In this document: positions 38,664 through 48,044 of the stretch, one piece after another
Layout of the letters: the number at the start of each line of letters is the position of its first letter
Position numbering within the stretch: position 1 is the stretch's first letter
Source of the DNA: Stappia sp. ES.058
GTDB lineage: Bacteria > Pseudomonadota > Alphaproteobacteria > Rhizobiales > Stappiaceae
NCBI RefSeq assembly: GCF_900105595.1
Contig: NZ_LT629784.1
Location: 1,116,001 to 1,180,000 of the forward strand
DNA: 64,000 nt
Direction of reading: 5' to 3'
The notes under the pieces: model-generated
What the model saw: the letters and a program-made list of their open reading frames with translations, nothing else
Told to the model about the DNA's origin: nothing
Databases searched by the model: none
Position numbers and translations under genes: made by a program

Positions 38664-39311
38664 CTATGCGTCCGTTCCCCGGGGGGCGAATTCCGCGAGC
38701 CGGGATTCCAGCAGACCGTAGCCGGTGCGGCGCTGCGCATAGGTCAGCCCCAGCCGGCTGGCAGCGGCGCGTGCCCTGTCTTCAAGCGCGGGGTCGCCAT
38801 CCTGCACCAGATAGAGAAGGCGCGTGTAGTTGCCGAAATAGGCATCGCGCAGTTCGGGGTGCGTATCGAGGCCGAGCGAGCGGATCACCAGCGTCTCGAA
38901 ATGGCGGGCAAGAAAATCGGTGAGATAGAAGGTCCCCGGCTCGGCCTCGGCTTCGGCGTCGAAGACATCGAGACCGGCGAAGAACGCATAGCAATGTGCG
39001 CCGGGGAGCCGCTCGACACGCTCTTCGTCGAGCACCTTGTCGAGCAGACCGCCCGTGCCGCAATCGCCGTAGCCGACCAGGATCCGGTCATAGTCGTGCC
39101 GCGCGACGTGGATGGCCCGACGCACGGCCTCGGGGATCTTCTCCGGCCGGTTGTGAAGCTGTGCCGGCAGGCACTGGAGATCGATGTGGGACAGGCCGTG
39201 CTGACGGGTGAGCGCGAGGATTTCCCGCGCCAGCGCACCGCAGGCGATCACCAGAACCCGGCCGCCCGGTGCGTGGCCGGGCGATAGAGTGTCCGGGGCC
39301 GGGCAGTTCAT
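38664..39311 (-). CDS. DUF1638 protein of corrinoid methyltransfer clusters
   Basis: A 215-residue DUF1638 protein. VLVIACGALAREILAL opens the domain and YDRILVGYGDCGTGGLLDKVL holds the conserved Gly/Cys loop. DUF1638 genes are repeatedly found beside MttB and corrinoid-protein genes in alphaproteobacteria, but their job is not established; cobalamin or metal handling is one idea. It starts three bases after the corrinoid-protein stop. A 256-base gap follows before the next gene of the cluster. Confidence 0.82.
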   Translation of the reverse strand: MNCPAPDTLSPGHAPGGRVLVIACGALAREILALTRQHGLSHIDLQCLPAQLHNRPEKIPEAVRRAIHVARHDYDRILVGYGDCGTGGLLDKVLDEERVERLPGAHCYAFFAGLDVFDAEAEAEPGTFYLTDFLARHFETLVIRSLGLDTHPELRDAYFGNYTRLLYLVQDGDPALEDRARAAASRLGLTYAQRRTGYGLLESRLAEFAPRGTDA

Positions 39312-39314
39312 GTC

Positions 39315-40022
<708 letters not shown>

Positions 40023-40217
40023 TCGGCGCTCCACATGCGGGAGGGAAAAGTATATCTAGGTGATAATACTGTGGGCCGCGTCGCGGCGCCCCGGTATCGC
40101 CAATACGACACGCGCGGTCGCCGGTGCGACAGAGTGGGGCGTGGTGGGGGTGCCGTGGCCGGTCGGCGAGAGGCGGAAGGCGGTATTCGCCTGCAAGACG
40201 AGAAAGAGCGGGACCAT

Positions 40218-41306
40218 ATGGCCTTCGATTTCATCTTCATGCTGACCGAGGACGACAGCACGGTGCCGGATGCGCGCGCGCGGCTGGAGGAGGTCCTGGC
40301 CGGCGGTGCGCGCCATATCGGCTTCAAGGACGTGGGGCTGCCGTTCGACGAGCTGAAGGCGTTGGCCGGGGAGATCCGGGCCGCCGGCGGGCGCGCCTAT
40401 CTGGAAGTGGTGAGCCTCGATGCGGAAAGCGAGCTGCGCTCGGCGCGGGCGGCGATCGAGCTCGAGGTCGACTGCCTTCTGGGCGGGACACGCGCGGCCG
40501 AGATCGCGCCGATGCTCAAGCCCCACCCGGTGCGCTACTATCCCTTCCCGGGCGACATCGTCGGCCACCCGAGCGTTTTGTCCGGCACCGTCGAGACGAT
40601 CACCGACAGCGCCCGCCGGCTGGCCGACCTTGAAAGCGTCGACGGGCTCGACCTTCTGGCCTACCGCTTTGCCGGCGATGTGCGGGAGTTGATGAGCCAC
40701 GTCTGCGCCGCCGTCGACAAGCCGGTGATCATGGCCGGCAGCATCGACCGGGCGGAGCGCATCGAGGCGGTGGCGGAAACAGGCGCCGCCGGCTTCACGG
40801 TCGGTACGGCGGCGCTGAAAGGACAGTTCGCAGCACCCGAAGAGGGCCTGACCTCCCAGGTGAGGGCGATCCTGGCGCTCACGCTGAAGGCCCGGGCTCG
40901 GTCCACCGCCCCGCGCCACATCGCGCTTGTGGCGCACAATGCCCGCAAGACGCATCTGCGGGCCTGGGTCGCCCGCCATGCCGATATCCTGCGCCGGCAG
41001 AAACTGATCTCCACCGGTGGCACGGGGGCGATGCTGATGGAGGCTGTGCCGGAGCTTGCGATCCACCGGCTGCAGCGCGGCTCGCACGGCGGCGACCAGC
41101 AGCTCGGCGCGCTGATCGCCACCGGCGAACTCGATGCCGTGATCTTCTTCGCCGATCCGCACGGCCATCACGCAAGCGACGTCGACCTGATGGCGCTGAC
41201 GCGGCTTGCGATCCTGCACGACACGCCGATTGCCTGCTCGCCCGCCGCAGCCGATCTCGTGGTCAGTGCGAGCCTCGGCGGGGAGGGGGGACCGAACACC
41301 CTGTAG
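40218..41306 (+). CDS. fusion of a TIM-barrel domain with a methylglyoxal-synthase-like domain
   Basis: A 362-residue two-domain protein. Residues 1-225 look like a phosphate-binding barrel of the HisA/HisF sort (KPVIMAGSIDRAERI, then AGFTVGTAAL). Residues 233-352 match methylglyoxal synthase along its length: HIALVAHNARKTHL, SHGGDQQLGALIATGELDAVIFFADP and AADLVVSAS. Compared with E. coli MgsA recalled from memory, His19, Asp71, Asp91 and Asp101 correspond to His240, Asp293, Asp313 and Asp323, but the position of His98 is Ser320. Catalysis may therefore differ. It is divergent from the corrinoid-protein operon with a 195-base shared promoter region. Function unknown. Confidence 0.75.
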   Translation: MAFDFIFMLTEDDSTVPDARARLEEVLAGGARHIGFKDVGLPFDELKALAGEIRAAGGRAYLEVVSLDAESELRSARAAIELEVDCLLGGTRAAEIAPMLKPHPVRYYPFPGDIVGHPSVLSGTVETITDSARRLADLESVDGLDLLAYRFAGDVRELMSHVCAAVDKPVIMAGSIDRAERIEAVAETGAAGFTVGTAALKGQFAAPEEGLTSQVRAILALTLKARARSTAPRHIALVAHNARKTHLRAWVARHADILRRQKLISTGGTGAMLMEAVPELAIHRLQRGSHGGDQQLGALIATGELDAVIFFADPHGHHASDVDLMALTRLAILHDTPIACSPAAADLVVSASLGGEGGPNTL

Positions 41307-41345
41307 GCCGGTTGGGAAGGGGCGTTCGACATCGCGAAACGCGGA

Positions 41346-41371
41346 AAAGGCGGAGCCATGGCCCCGCCTTT
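41346..41371. terminator. bidirectional hairpin between convergent genes
   Basis: AAAGGCGG and CCGCCTTT arms enclose a GCCATGGC core. On the plus strand it is followed by CACGTTTTC and on the minus strand it begins 29 bases after the chemoreceptor stop. Its self-complementary form suits both converging transcripts. Confidence 0.65.
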
Positions 41372-41399
41372 CACGTTTTCAGATGCTGTCGCGGAGGCG

Positions 41400-43085
41400 T
41401 TAAGCGGCGCGGACTTTTGCCAGGAAGTCGCGCATCGCGTGCTGCAGATTGTCGGAGCGCTCGTGCAACTGGGCGACGGAGGTCTTCATGTCGCCGCTGA
41501 GCCTGCCGGTTTCGCCCGCGCCATTGCTGACCTGGGAGATCGACTGCGACACGCTTGCCGTGCCCTGCGCGGCCTCGGCAACGCTGCGGGCGATTTCCGT
41601 TGTCGCCTCGTTTTGCTCTTCCGCCGCACCCGACATGGCATTCGTGTTTTCCGAGATCTGCTGCACGAGACCTGCGACCACCTCCGAGGCGTCGGTCGAC
41701 GCGTCGGCCGCATCGCGCATTTCGGAAATCTGGCTGTCGATTTCCTCGGTCGCCTTGGCGGTCTGTTCCGCCAGCGCCTTCACCTCGGACGCGACGACGG
41801 CAAAGCCCTTGCCCGCCTCGCCGGCACGTGCCGCCTCGATGGTGGCGTTCAAGGCCAGAAGATTGGTCTGTTCGGCGATGGCGGTGATCAGCTTTGTCAC
41901 GTCGCCGATGCGCGCGACGACCCGCTGCACGGTGTTGACGGCCTCGCTGGAACGGCCGACTTCCGTTTCCGCCTTGCTGGCAATCTCGGAGGAGGTGCGC
42001 ACTTGCTCGGTGATCGCGCGGATCGAGGCGGAGAGTTCCTCCGTCGCGCTCGCGACCGTGTTGACATTGTTGGTCGCCTGTTCCGCAGCCGCAGACACGG
42101 ACACCGACTGTTCGTTTGTCTGGTTGGCGATGTCGGACAGGGTGCTGGATGACGTGTTCAGCCTGTCGAGCATGGCGATGATCTCATCGGAAATGCTCAT
42201 GACGGTGCCTTCGAAGTCGCTGGCAACCTGTTCCATTTCCTCGCGCTTCTGGCGTTCGGCGTCGAGTCGCTGCTGACTTGTGTCGGCCTCGAGCTGACGC
42301 GTCCGGATCAGGTTGTCGCGGAACACTTCCAGAGTGCGGCCCATCGTGCCGATCTCGTCCGTGCGCTTGCCGAAGTCGACCGTCTGGTCGGTATCGCCGT
42401 TTGCGAGCTTTTCGGTGATGCCGCAAAGCCGGGTCAGCGGACTGGAGACAAGCGCGTGGTTGAGGAACCCGAGCAGGACCGCGAGTGTGGTGATCAGCGC
42501 CGCACTGACGACCGCGATGATCCTGACCAGCGACAACGCGGAGTTCTGCAGTTCGACAGATTCCGCGCGATGTCCGGCAATCGCGCTGGCGAAGGTCTCG
42601 CTGTTCGTGCGCACCGCTTCGAGCAGTTCGGTGCTGGCTCGGGTGACCTCGATCGCCCGGGCCAGGTCGACGGTTTCCGGCCGGCGCATGTACTCGATCT
42701 GCTTGGAAGCGATCTGCTCGTACCAGGTCGCCCAAGCGGTCTTCACATTGGTCAATTGCGATTTTTCGGCAGGAAGACTGTCTTCGACCAGGGCGCCGAT
42801 GGTCTCGAATTCGCTGTTGATATTCGAATGGTGCTCCTGCGCACTCGCGAGCCAGTCGCGGTTTCCGGTCAGGAGAAAGGTCTTGATCGCAAGGGCTTCT
42901 TCAACGATCAGCGCGTCGAGTTGGTAGGTCTTGGCGTTGAGGTTTGAGAGCTCGTTCGCCTTTCCCACTTCCGTCAAGGCGCCGGAGGTGTTCACTGCGG
43001 TGACGATGCCTGACACCGCCCCGATGAGTGCGAGAGCGAAGAACGCGGCCGCACCTTTTTTGCTGACTGACAGATTTCGAAACAT
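41400..43085 (-). CDS. methyl-accepting chemotaxis protein
   Basis: A 561-residue chemoreceptor. Membrane segments lie near residues 11-30 ([20 protein letters not shown]) and 187-208 ([22 protein letters not shown]), bounding a helical periplasmic domain. A HAMP domain follows, then the signalling hairpin with the tip [34 protein letters not shown] weak first start is possible but [11 protein letters not shown] is typical. It is 14 bases after a gene for a secreted sensor-like protein, so the two form one transcript. The ligand is not evident; nearby C1 and amine genes suggest one of their substrates. Confidence 0.9.
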   Translation of the reverse strand: MFRNLSVSKKGAAAFFALALIGAVSGIVTAVNTSGALTEVGKANELSNLNAKTYQLDALIVEEALAIKTFLLTGNRDWLASAQEHHSNINSEFETIGALVEDSLPAEKSQLTNVKTAWATWYEQIASKQIEYMRRPETVDLARAIEVTRASTELLEAVRTNSETFASAIAGHRAESVELQNSALSLVRIIAVVSAALITTLAVLLGFLNHALVSSPLTRLCGITEKLANGDTDQTVDFGKRTDEIGTMGRTLEVFRDNLIRTRQLEADTSQQRLDAERQKREEMEQVASDFEGTVMSISDEIIAMLDRLNTSSSTLSDIANQTNEQSVSVSAAAEQATNNVNTVASATEELSASIRAITEQVRTSSEIASKAETEVGRSSEAVNTVQRVVARIGDVTKLITAIAEQTNLLALNATIEAARAGEAGKGFAVVASEVKALAEQTAKATEEIDSQISEMRDAADASTDASEVVAGLVQQISENTNAMSGAAEEQNEATTEIARSVAEAAQGTASVSQSISQVSNGAGETGRLSGDMKTSVAQLHERSDNLQHAMRDFLAKVRAA

Positions 43086-43099
43086 GGTCTGCTATCGCC

Positions 43100-43702
43100 T
43101 TATGAGCCGGTGGACATGCGCCGCTGAAGTTCGGTGAGGTTGTATTCGACGGTTGCCGCGCCGATTGTGTCGCCGCTCTCGGGGTCGGCGATCGACATGT
43201 TCATCTGGACGCGCCAGATCTTGTTGGTGTCATCCCATTCGGGCTCGTCGATGAACACTGCATCCGCGCCCATCGGGAACGTCTTTTGGAACTTGGCTTC
43301 GTCGCCTTGCCAATAATCGCCGGTGATCGAACTTTGTCCGACGTTCAGCCCGTTGGCGTCCATGATGAAGATCTCGGGGTATAGGCCCACCGATTTCGCC
43401 TGGATGCGCAGCAGGTAGATCGACAGCGGGGCGGACAGAGTTGCTGAGATCAACGGTTTGTCATCGGCTTCGCGCTCGTCTCGCCATTGCGTGTCGAGCG
43501 CATCGATTTCGCTTTGCGCCAACTGGCCCCGCATGTCGTTTTGTGCATTCACCGACAGCGCGACGATCGGGTTGGCAAGCCAGGATCGCGCCTCAGCCAC
43601 CACATCCGGCGAGATGAGGGCTGATGCATCCGGTGCCGTGTCGGCGGCGAAAACGGTCTGAGTCAGGACCAGAAAACTTACAGCAGCGAGTTGGAAGCGC
43701 AT
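43100..43702 (-). CDS. secreted single-Cache-like sensor protein paired with the chemoreceptor
   Basis: A 200-residue protein with a signal peptide (MRFQLAAVSFLVLTQTVFAA) and no other membrane segment. The mature part reads like a periplasmic Cache-type ligand-binding domain: LQ-like helix ending in ARSWLANPIVALSVNAQND, then YPEIFIMDANGLNVGQSSITGDYWQGDEAKFQ and a terminal strand with GAATVEYNLTELQ. Isolated Cache-type domains without a signalling tail are uncommon; being coupled to the receptor gene it may present a ligand to it. The start at 43702 was chosen as it gives the signal peptide. Confidence 0.65.
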   Translation of the reverse strand: MRFQLAAVSFLVLTQTVFAADTAPDASALISPDVVAEARSWLANPIVALSVNAQNDMRGQLAQSEIDALDTQWRDEREADDKPLISATLSAPLSIYLLRIQAKSVGLYPEIFIMDANGLNVGQSSITGDYWQGDEAKFQKTFPMGADAVFIDEPEWDDTNKIWRVQMNMSIADPESGDTIGAATVEYNLTELQRRMSTGS

Positions 43703-44224
43703 CTTCAAGCCTTTCGAAGAAATTCTTTGACCCAATGTATGAGGCAATTGCGTTAATAGCAGGTGAATACAGTATTGTTGAAATACAAATTTAAAAATTC
43801 CGTTTATTTTTGAAATGTAATTCAATATATGAACATAAAGAGGACTTTTCTTTTCAGATTCGCGATTTCTATATCAAGTGAGTGACATGAAGAATCGTTT
43901 GTTGCGAAAATCGAGAGAAATGCCATGCGCAGAATTATCTGTATTTTAACGCGGCCGGATGATTGAAAACCGATCTTATTGTCAAGTTTACGTAGGGGCG
44001 GTGCGCGCTTCCGCCATGTTGGCGCCGCTTGTTCGGAGCGGTCGTTCAGGCGGGGCTCGGCGAAGGTCGTGTCAACGACGAAGGAAAGGGAGAAGGCGGG
44101 CAGCCCGCTTCGGCAGCGCGCCTCGTCAGCGGATTTGACCGGGCACCCGCCCGTTCTACACACCGTTCCTCGCGATGTTTTGCCGTTTTCCACGCGATTT
44201 CGACTTCATTCAAGGGGCCGCACC
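43703..44224. other. gene-free stretch, AT-rich
   Basis: No gene is supported in 522 bases. The first half (to about 43980) is AT-rich and holds the promoter region of the sensor/receptor transcript on the minus strand. Frames reading rightward across 43979-44488 run into the repeat element and lack similarity to known proteins. Confidence 0.5.
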
Positions 44225-44494
44225 CTAGGGCCAGGACCTGTTGCCATGACTGAAATGGCGTTCGAGATGACGAGAGATGCAAGGAAAAGCCCGAAGGGCG
44301 GGACTGTTCTCCCGGCCGAGGGCTTTGACGCCGCAGGTCGACGTCAGCTCGAGCGTCCTTCGGATCGGGCGGATCCGCACGGGATACCATGTCGCAATCC
44401 CTTGGAAGGCTCCAGCCTTCCTGCGGGCTTGCTCCTCGTATCCGCACGCATCCGCTCCGACCATCGCAGTGATAGCAACAGGTCCTGACCCTAG
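44225..44494. repeat. 270-bp MITE-like element with 34-base inverted ends
   Basis: Left end 44225-44258 and right end 44461-44494 are inverted copies, starting CTAGGG.CAGGACCTGTTG, with 29 of 34 positions matching. Further inward the two halves still resemble each other imperfectly. No transposase is encoded. The CTAG at the right tip supplies the TAG stop codon of the fhs gene. Confidence 0.7.
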
Positions 44495-46161
44495 AACAGG
44501 CCCTCGATCAGCCCGTCGTCGTCGAGACGAATGTGGTTGGCCGAGGGGACCTTGGGAAGGCCGGGCATCGTCATGATCTCGCCGCAGATCGCGACGATGA
44601 AACCGGCACCGGCCGACAGCCGCACCTCGCGCACGGGCACGGTGTGTCCCGTCGGCGCGCCGCGCAGGTTCGGGTCGGTGGAGAAGGAATACTGGGTCTT
44701 GGCCATGCACACCGGCAGATGGCCGAAGCCGTCGGCCTCCCACTTGTGCAACTGGTCGCGCACCGATTTTTCCGCAATCGCCTCGTCGGCGCGATAGATG
44801 CGTCGGGCAACGGTCTGGATTTTCTCGAACAACGGCATGTCGTCTTCATAGAGCGGGGCGAACTGCGCGCTGTCGCCGTCGACCATCTCCACCACCTTGC
44901 GGGCCAGGTCCTCGGTTCCCTCAGACCCCCTGGCCCAATGCTGGCACAGGATCGCTTCCACGCCCTGTTCGGTCGCGTACTCCTGAATTGCTGCGACTTC
45001 CGCGTCCGTGTCGGTGACGAAGTGGTTGATTGCAACCACGACCGGCATACCGAACTGCTTCACGTTCTCGATGTGGCGACCCAGGTTGATACAGCCCTTT
45101 TTCAGCGCCTCGACGTTTTCCTTGCCGAGATCGTCCTTGCCGACGCCACCGTTCATCTTGAGCGCGCGAATGGTTGCGACAATCACCGTGGCGGATGGCG
45201 AAAGCCCCGCCTTGCGACACTTGATGTCGAAGAACTTCTCCGCGCCGAGATCCGCGCCGAAGCCGGCCTCCGTGACCACATAGTCCGCGAGCTTCAGTGC
45301 GGTCTTTGTCGCGACGACGGAGTTGCAGCCATGCGCGATGTTGGCGAAGGGGCCGCCATGGATGAAGGCGGGATTGTTTTCGAGCGTCTGCACCAGGTTC
45401 GGCTGCATCGCCTCCTTCAGCAGAACGGTCATGGCGCCGTCCGCCTCGAGGTCGCGGGCGGTTACGGCGGTCTTGTCTCCGCGGTAGCCGACGATGATGT
45501 TGCCGAGGCGCTCCTGCAGATCCGCAAGATCGGCCGCAAGGCACAGGATTGCCATGATCTCCGAGGCGACGGTGATGTCGAAGCCCGCCTCGCGGGGGTA
45601 ACCGTTGGCGACCCCGCCGAGTGAGGAGACGATCTGGCGCAGCGAGCGGTCGTTCATGTCCATCACGCGCCGCCAGGTGATGCGGCGCACGTCGATGTTG
45701 AGCGCGTTGCCCCAGTAGATGTGATTGTCGAGCAGTGCCGACAGCAGATTGTGCGCCGAGGTGATCGCGTGGAAGTCGCCGGTGAAATGAAGGTTGATGT
45801 CTTCCATCGGCACGACCTGGGCATGGCCGCCGCCGGCAGCTCCGCCCTTCATGCCGAAACACGGACCCAGAGACGGTTCCCGCAGGCAGATCGTGGCCTT
45901 CTTGCCGATGCGGTTGAGGCCGTCGCCGAGACCAACGGTGGTGGTGGTCTTGCCCTCGCCGGCGGGTGTCGGGTTGATCGCGGTGACGAGCACGAGCTTG
46001 CCGTCCGGCCGGTCGCCGAGGCTCTTGATGAAATCGGAGCGGACCTTGGCCTTGGTGGACCCGTAATTTTCCAGGGCTTCGGCTGGAATGCCGAGCTTTT
46101 CGCCGATTTCTCCGATCGGCAGCGTCGCTGCCGCGCGCGCAATCTCGATGTCGCTCGCCAT
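44491..46161 (-). CDS. fhs: formate--tetrahydrofolate ligase
   Basis: A 556-residue formyl-THF synthetase that joins formate to tetrahydrofolate with ATP, or releases formate and ATP in reverse. The P-loop is [16 protein letters not shown] near residue 66; [20 protein letters not shown], and the C-terminal part with [17 protein letters not shown], are conserved. Length is standard. With MttB, the corrinoid system and MetF it can complete oxidation of methyl groups to formate. Its TAG stop overlaps the tip of an inverted-repeat element, yet the terminal sequence is that of a complete enzyme. Confidence 0.96.
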   Translation of the reverse strand: MASDIEIARAAATLPIGEIGEKLGIPAEALENYGSTKAKVRSDFIKSLGDRPDGKLVLVTAINPTPAGEGKTTTTVGLGDGLNRIGKKATICLREPSLGPCFGMKGGAAGGGHAQVVPMEDINLHFTGDFHAITSAHNLLSALLDNHIYWGNALNIDVRRITWRRVMDMNDRSLRQIVSSLGGVANGYPREAGFDITVASEIMAILCLAADLADLQERLGNIIVGYRGDKTAVTARDLEADGAMTVLLKEAMQPNLVQTLENNPAFIHGGPFANIAHGCNSVVATKTALKLADYVVTEAGFGADLGAEKFFDIKCRKAGLSPSATVIVATIRALKMNGGVGKDDLGKENVEALKKGCINLGRHIENVKQFGMPVVVAINHFVTDTDAEVAAIQEYATEQGVEAILCQHWARGSEGTEDLARKVVEMVDGDSAQFAPLYEDDMPLFEKIQTVARRIYRADEAIAEKSVRDQLHKWEADGFGHLPVCMAKTQYSFSTDPNLRGAPTGHTVPVREVRLSAGAGFIVAICGEIMTMPGLPKVPSANHIRLDDDGLIEGLF

Positions 46162-46357
46162 ACCCCAGTCCTCCTGTTGCCGGGCCGAGACGGATTCCGG
46201 CGGGTTCCTCGAAGAGAGCCGGCGTAAGGCTATTGGATGCGGAGCGCCGGCGGTGTTGAATTTGCGACGCTGCGTCGTTCAACAATCGACGCGGGCATCG
46301 CCGTGCCCGGCACAGCGGGCGGAGAAGCCGCCAGCTGCTCAAGGCACCACGCGCTGC

Positions 46358-47200
46358 TCAGCTGTCGCCGGTTGCCACGGGCGTATCCTCGCGTCCGCCC
46401 CATTCGGTCCAGGAGCCGTCGTAGACCGGTGCCTTGTCCTGTCCGGCGACGGTGAGCGCGAGCGAGAGGATGGCGGCCGTCACGCCCGATCCGCAGGTGG
46501 TGACGACCGGTTTTGTTCGGTCGACACCGGCGGTGTCGAAGGCGGCGGTGAGCGCGTCGGTGTCTTTCAGCCGACCGTCGCTCATCAATTCGGTGAAGGG
46601 CAGGTTCAAGGCGCCCGGCATGTGCCCGCCGCGAAGACCCGCGCGGGGTTCGGGGTCGGTTCCGGCGAAGCGGCCCCGCGAGCGGGCATCAAGCACTTGT
46701 CCGCCGGCCTCCAGCATGCGGGCGACCTTGGCACGGTCGGCGACGAGACCGTGGTTGAGACGGGCGCTGAAGTGCCGGTCGCCGCGCGGAGCCGGGGCCA
46801 TGTCCTCGACCGGATGGCCTGCCGCTTCCCAGCCCGGCAGCCCGCCATCCAGCACATGCACATCCTCGACGCCCATGGCCCGGAACATCCACCACACGCG
46901 GGCGGCGGAATAAAGCCCGACGCCGTCATAGACGACGATCGTCTGGCCGTCGCCGATGCCGAGCTTGCGCATCATCGAGGAGAAGATATGCGCCGGCGGC
47001 AGCATGTGCGGCAGATCGCTCGCCGGGTCGCTGATGGCGTTGACGTCGAAGAACACGGCGCCGGGGATGTGCCGCTCGCCGTACTCCGGCTGCGTGTCAG
47101 GCTGACCGACCGGCGGCAGCCAGGCGTTGACGACGACGACATCCGGGGAGGCAAGCTTGTTGGCAAGCCAGGACGGGGAGACGAGGGGGGATCTGGGCAT
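46358..47200 (-). CDS. sseA: 3-mercaptopyruvate/thiosulfate sulfurtransferase
   Basis: A 280-residue tandem rhodanese. The second domain ends in VVTTCGSGVTAAILSLAL, the CGSGVTA active loop of mercaptopyruvate-type sulfurtransferases. The first domain has YGERHIPGAVFFDVNAISD. The ATG at 47200 was chosen; the longer frame overlaps the AlaX gene. It transfers sulfane sulfur to cyanide, thiols or proteins. It follows the AlaX gene on the same strand by 43 bases; cysteine synthase lies two genes upstream, also on sulfur metabolism. Confidence 0.9.
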   Translation of the reverse strand: MPRSPLVSPSWLANKLASPDVVVVNAWLPPVGQPDTQPEYGERHIPGAVFFDVNAISDPASDLPHMLPPAHIFSSMMRKLGIGDGQTIVVYDGVGLYSAARVWWMFRAMGVEDVHVLDGGLPGWEAAGHPVEDMAPAPRGDRHFSARLNHGLVADRAKVARMLEAGGQVLDARSRGRFAGTDPEPRAGLRGGHMPGALNLPFTELMSDGRLKDTDALTAAFDTAGVDRTKPVVTTCGSGVTAAILSLALTVAGQDKAPVYDGSWTEWGGREDTPVATGDS

Positions 47201-47243
47201 GGGCTGAGGCTCCGGAAACGGGGCGGGCGGGAATGGCAGGGGG

Positions 47244-47960
47244 TCAGTCGAGAAGGCGGATACGGACCCGGCGGTTCTGCCGGCCCTTCTTCTCGATCTT
47301 GGGAACCTCGATCGGGCCGATCTCGGAGGTGCGGCTGACATGGGTGCCGCCGCAGGGTTGAAGGTCGACGTCCGCGCCGATGCGGATGAGACGCACGCGC
47401 CCCGACCCCATCGGCGGCTTGACGCTCATGGTCTTCACCAGATCGGGGTTTGCCTCAAGCTCCGCGTCCGTGATCCACTCGCTGGTGATCTCGTGATCGC
47501 CACTTGAGATCTCGTTGACCTTCGCGGCGATCTCCTCCTTGTCGAGCACAGCCTCGGGCAGGTCGAAGTCGAGCCGTCCGTCGCCATCGGAAATCTGGCC
47601 GCCGGTCACGGGGTAGGGCAGCACCACGGACAGGAGGTGGAGCGCGGTGTGCACGCGCATCAGCCGGTAGCGTCGCGCCCAGTCGAGATGAAGGACCACG
47701 GTCTCGCCGACCTGCGGCAGCGCGCTGCCTTCGGCCGGTACGTGAACGATCTGGGAGCGGTCCTCGCCATAGACGGTCGTCGCGATGGTCACTTCGCCAC
47801 CGTCGGCGCGTTCCAGCGTTCCGCTGTCGCCGGGCTGTCCGCCTCCGGTGGCGTAGAACACGGTGCGGTCGAACACCATGCCGCCGCGGTCGGTGATGGC
47901 GGTGACCGTTGCCTCGCAGGTGCGGAGATAGGCGTCGTCGCGAAAAAGCAGCTCCGTCAT
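47244..47960 (-). CDS. alanyl-tRNA editing protein, AlaX type
   Basis: A 238-residue stand-alone editing domain that deacylates Ser- or Gly-tRNA(Ala). The zinc motifs are HTALH (around residue 103-107) and CGGTH (around 201-205); GGGQPGDSGTL is the typical N-terminal phrase. Length fits the medium AlaX class. It lies between cardiolipin synthase and sulfurtransferase on the same strand. Confidence 0.92.
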   Translation of the reverse strand: MTELLFRDDAYLRTCEATVTAITDRGGMVFDRTVFYATGGGQPGDSGTLERADGGEVTIATTVYGEDRSQIVHVPAEGSALPQVGETVVLHLDWARRYRLMRVHTALHLLSVVLPYPVTGGQISDGDGRLDFDLPEAVLDKEEIAAKVNEISSGDHEITSEWITDAELEANPDLVKTMSVKPPMGSGRVRLIRIGADVDLQPCGGTHVSRTSEIGPIEVPKIEKKGRQNRRVRIRLLD

Positions 47961-48044
47961 GAAACCCTCGGTTCGATTCCTTCGTGGGGCGTCAGACTAG
48001 CCGATCGCACGGGGCAATCAAATGCCGGCGGACAAGGGTCTGCG

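Noticed and set aside
40023..40217. Cobalamin riboswitch upstream of the corrinoid operon
   Set aside because: Only 195 bases with no recognisable B12-box-like sequence on either strand.
43979..44488. 169-codon plus-strand frame running into the inverted-repeat element
   Set aside because: Crosses the non-coding repeat, no recognisable domain and no ribosome binding site.
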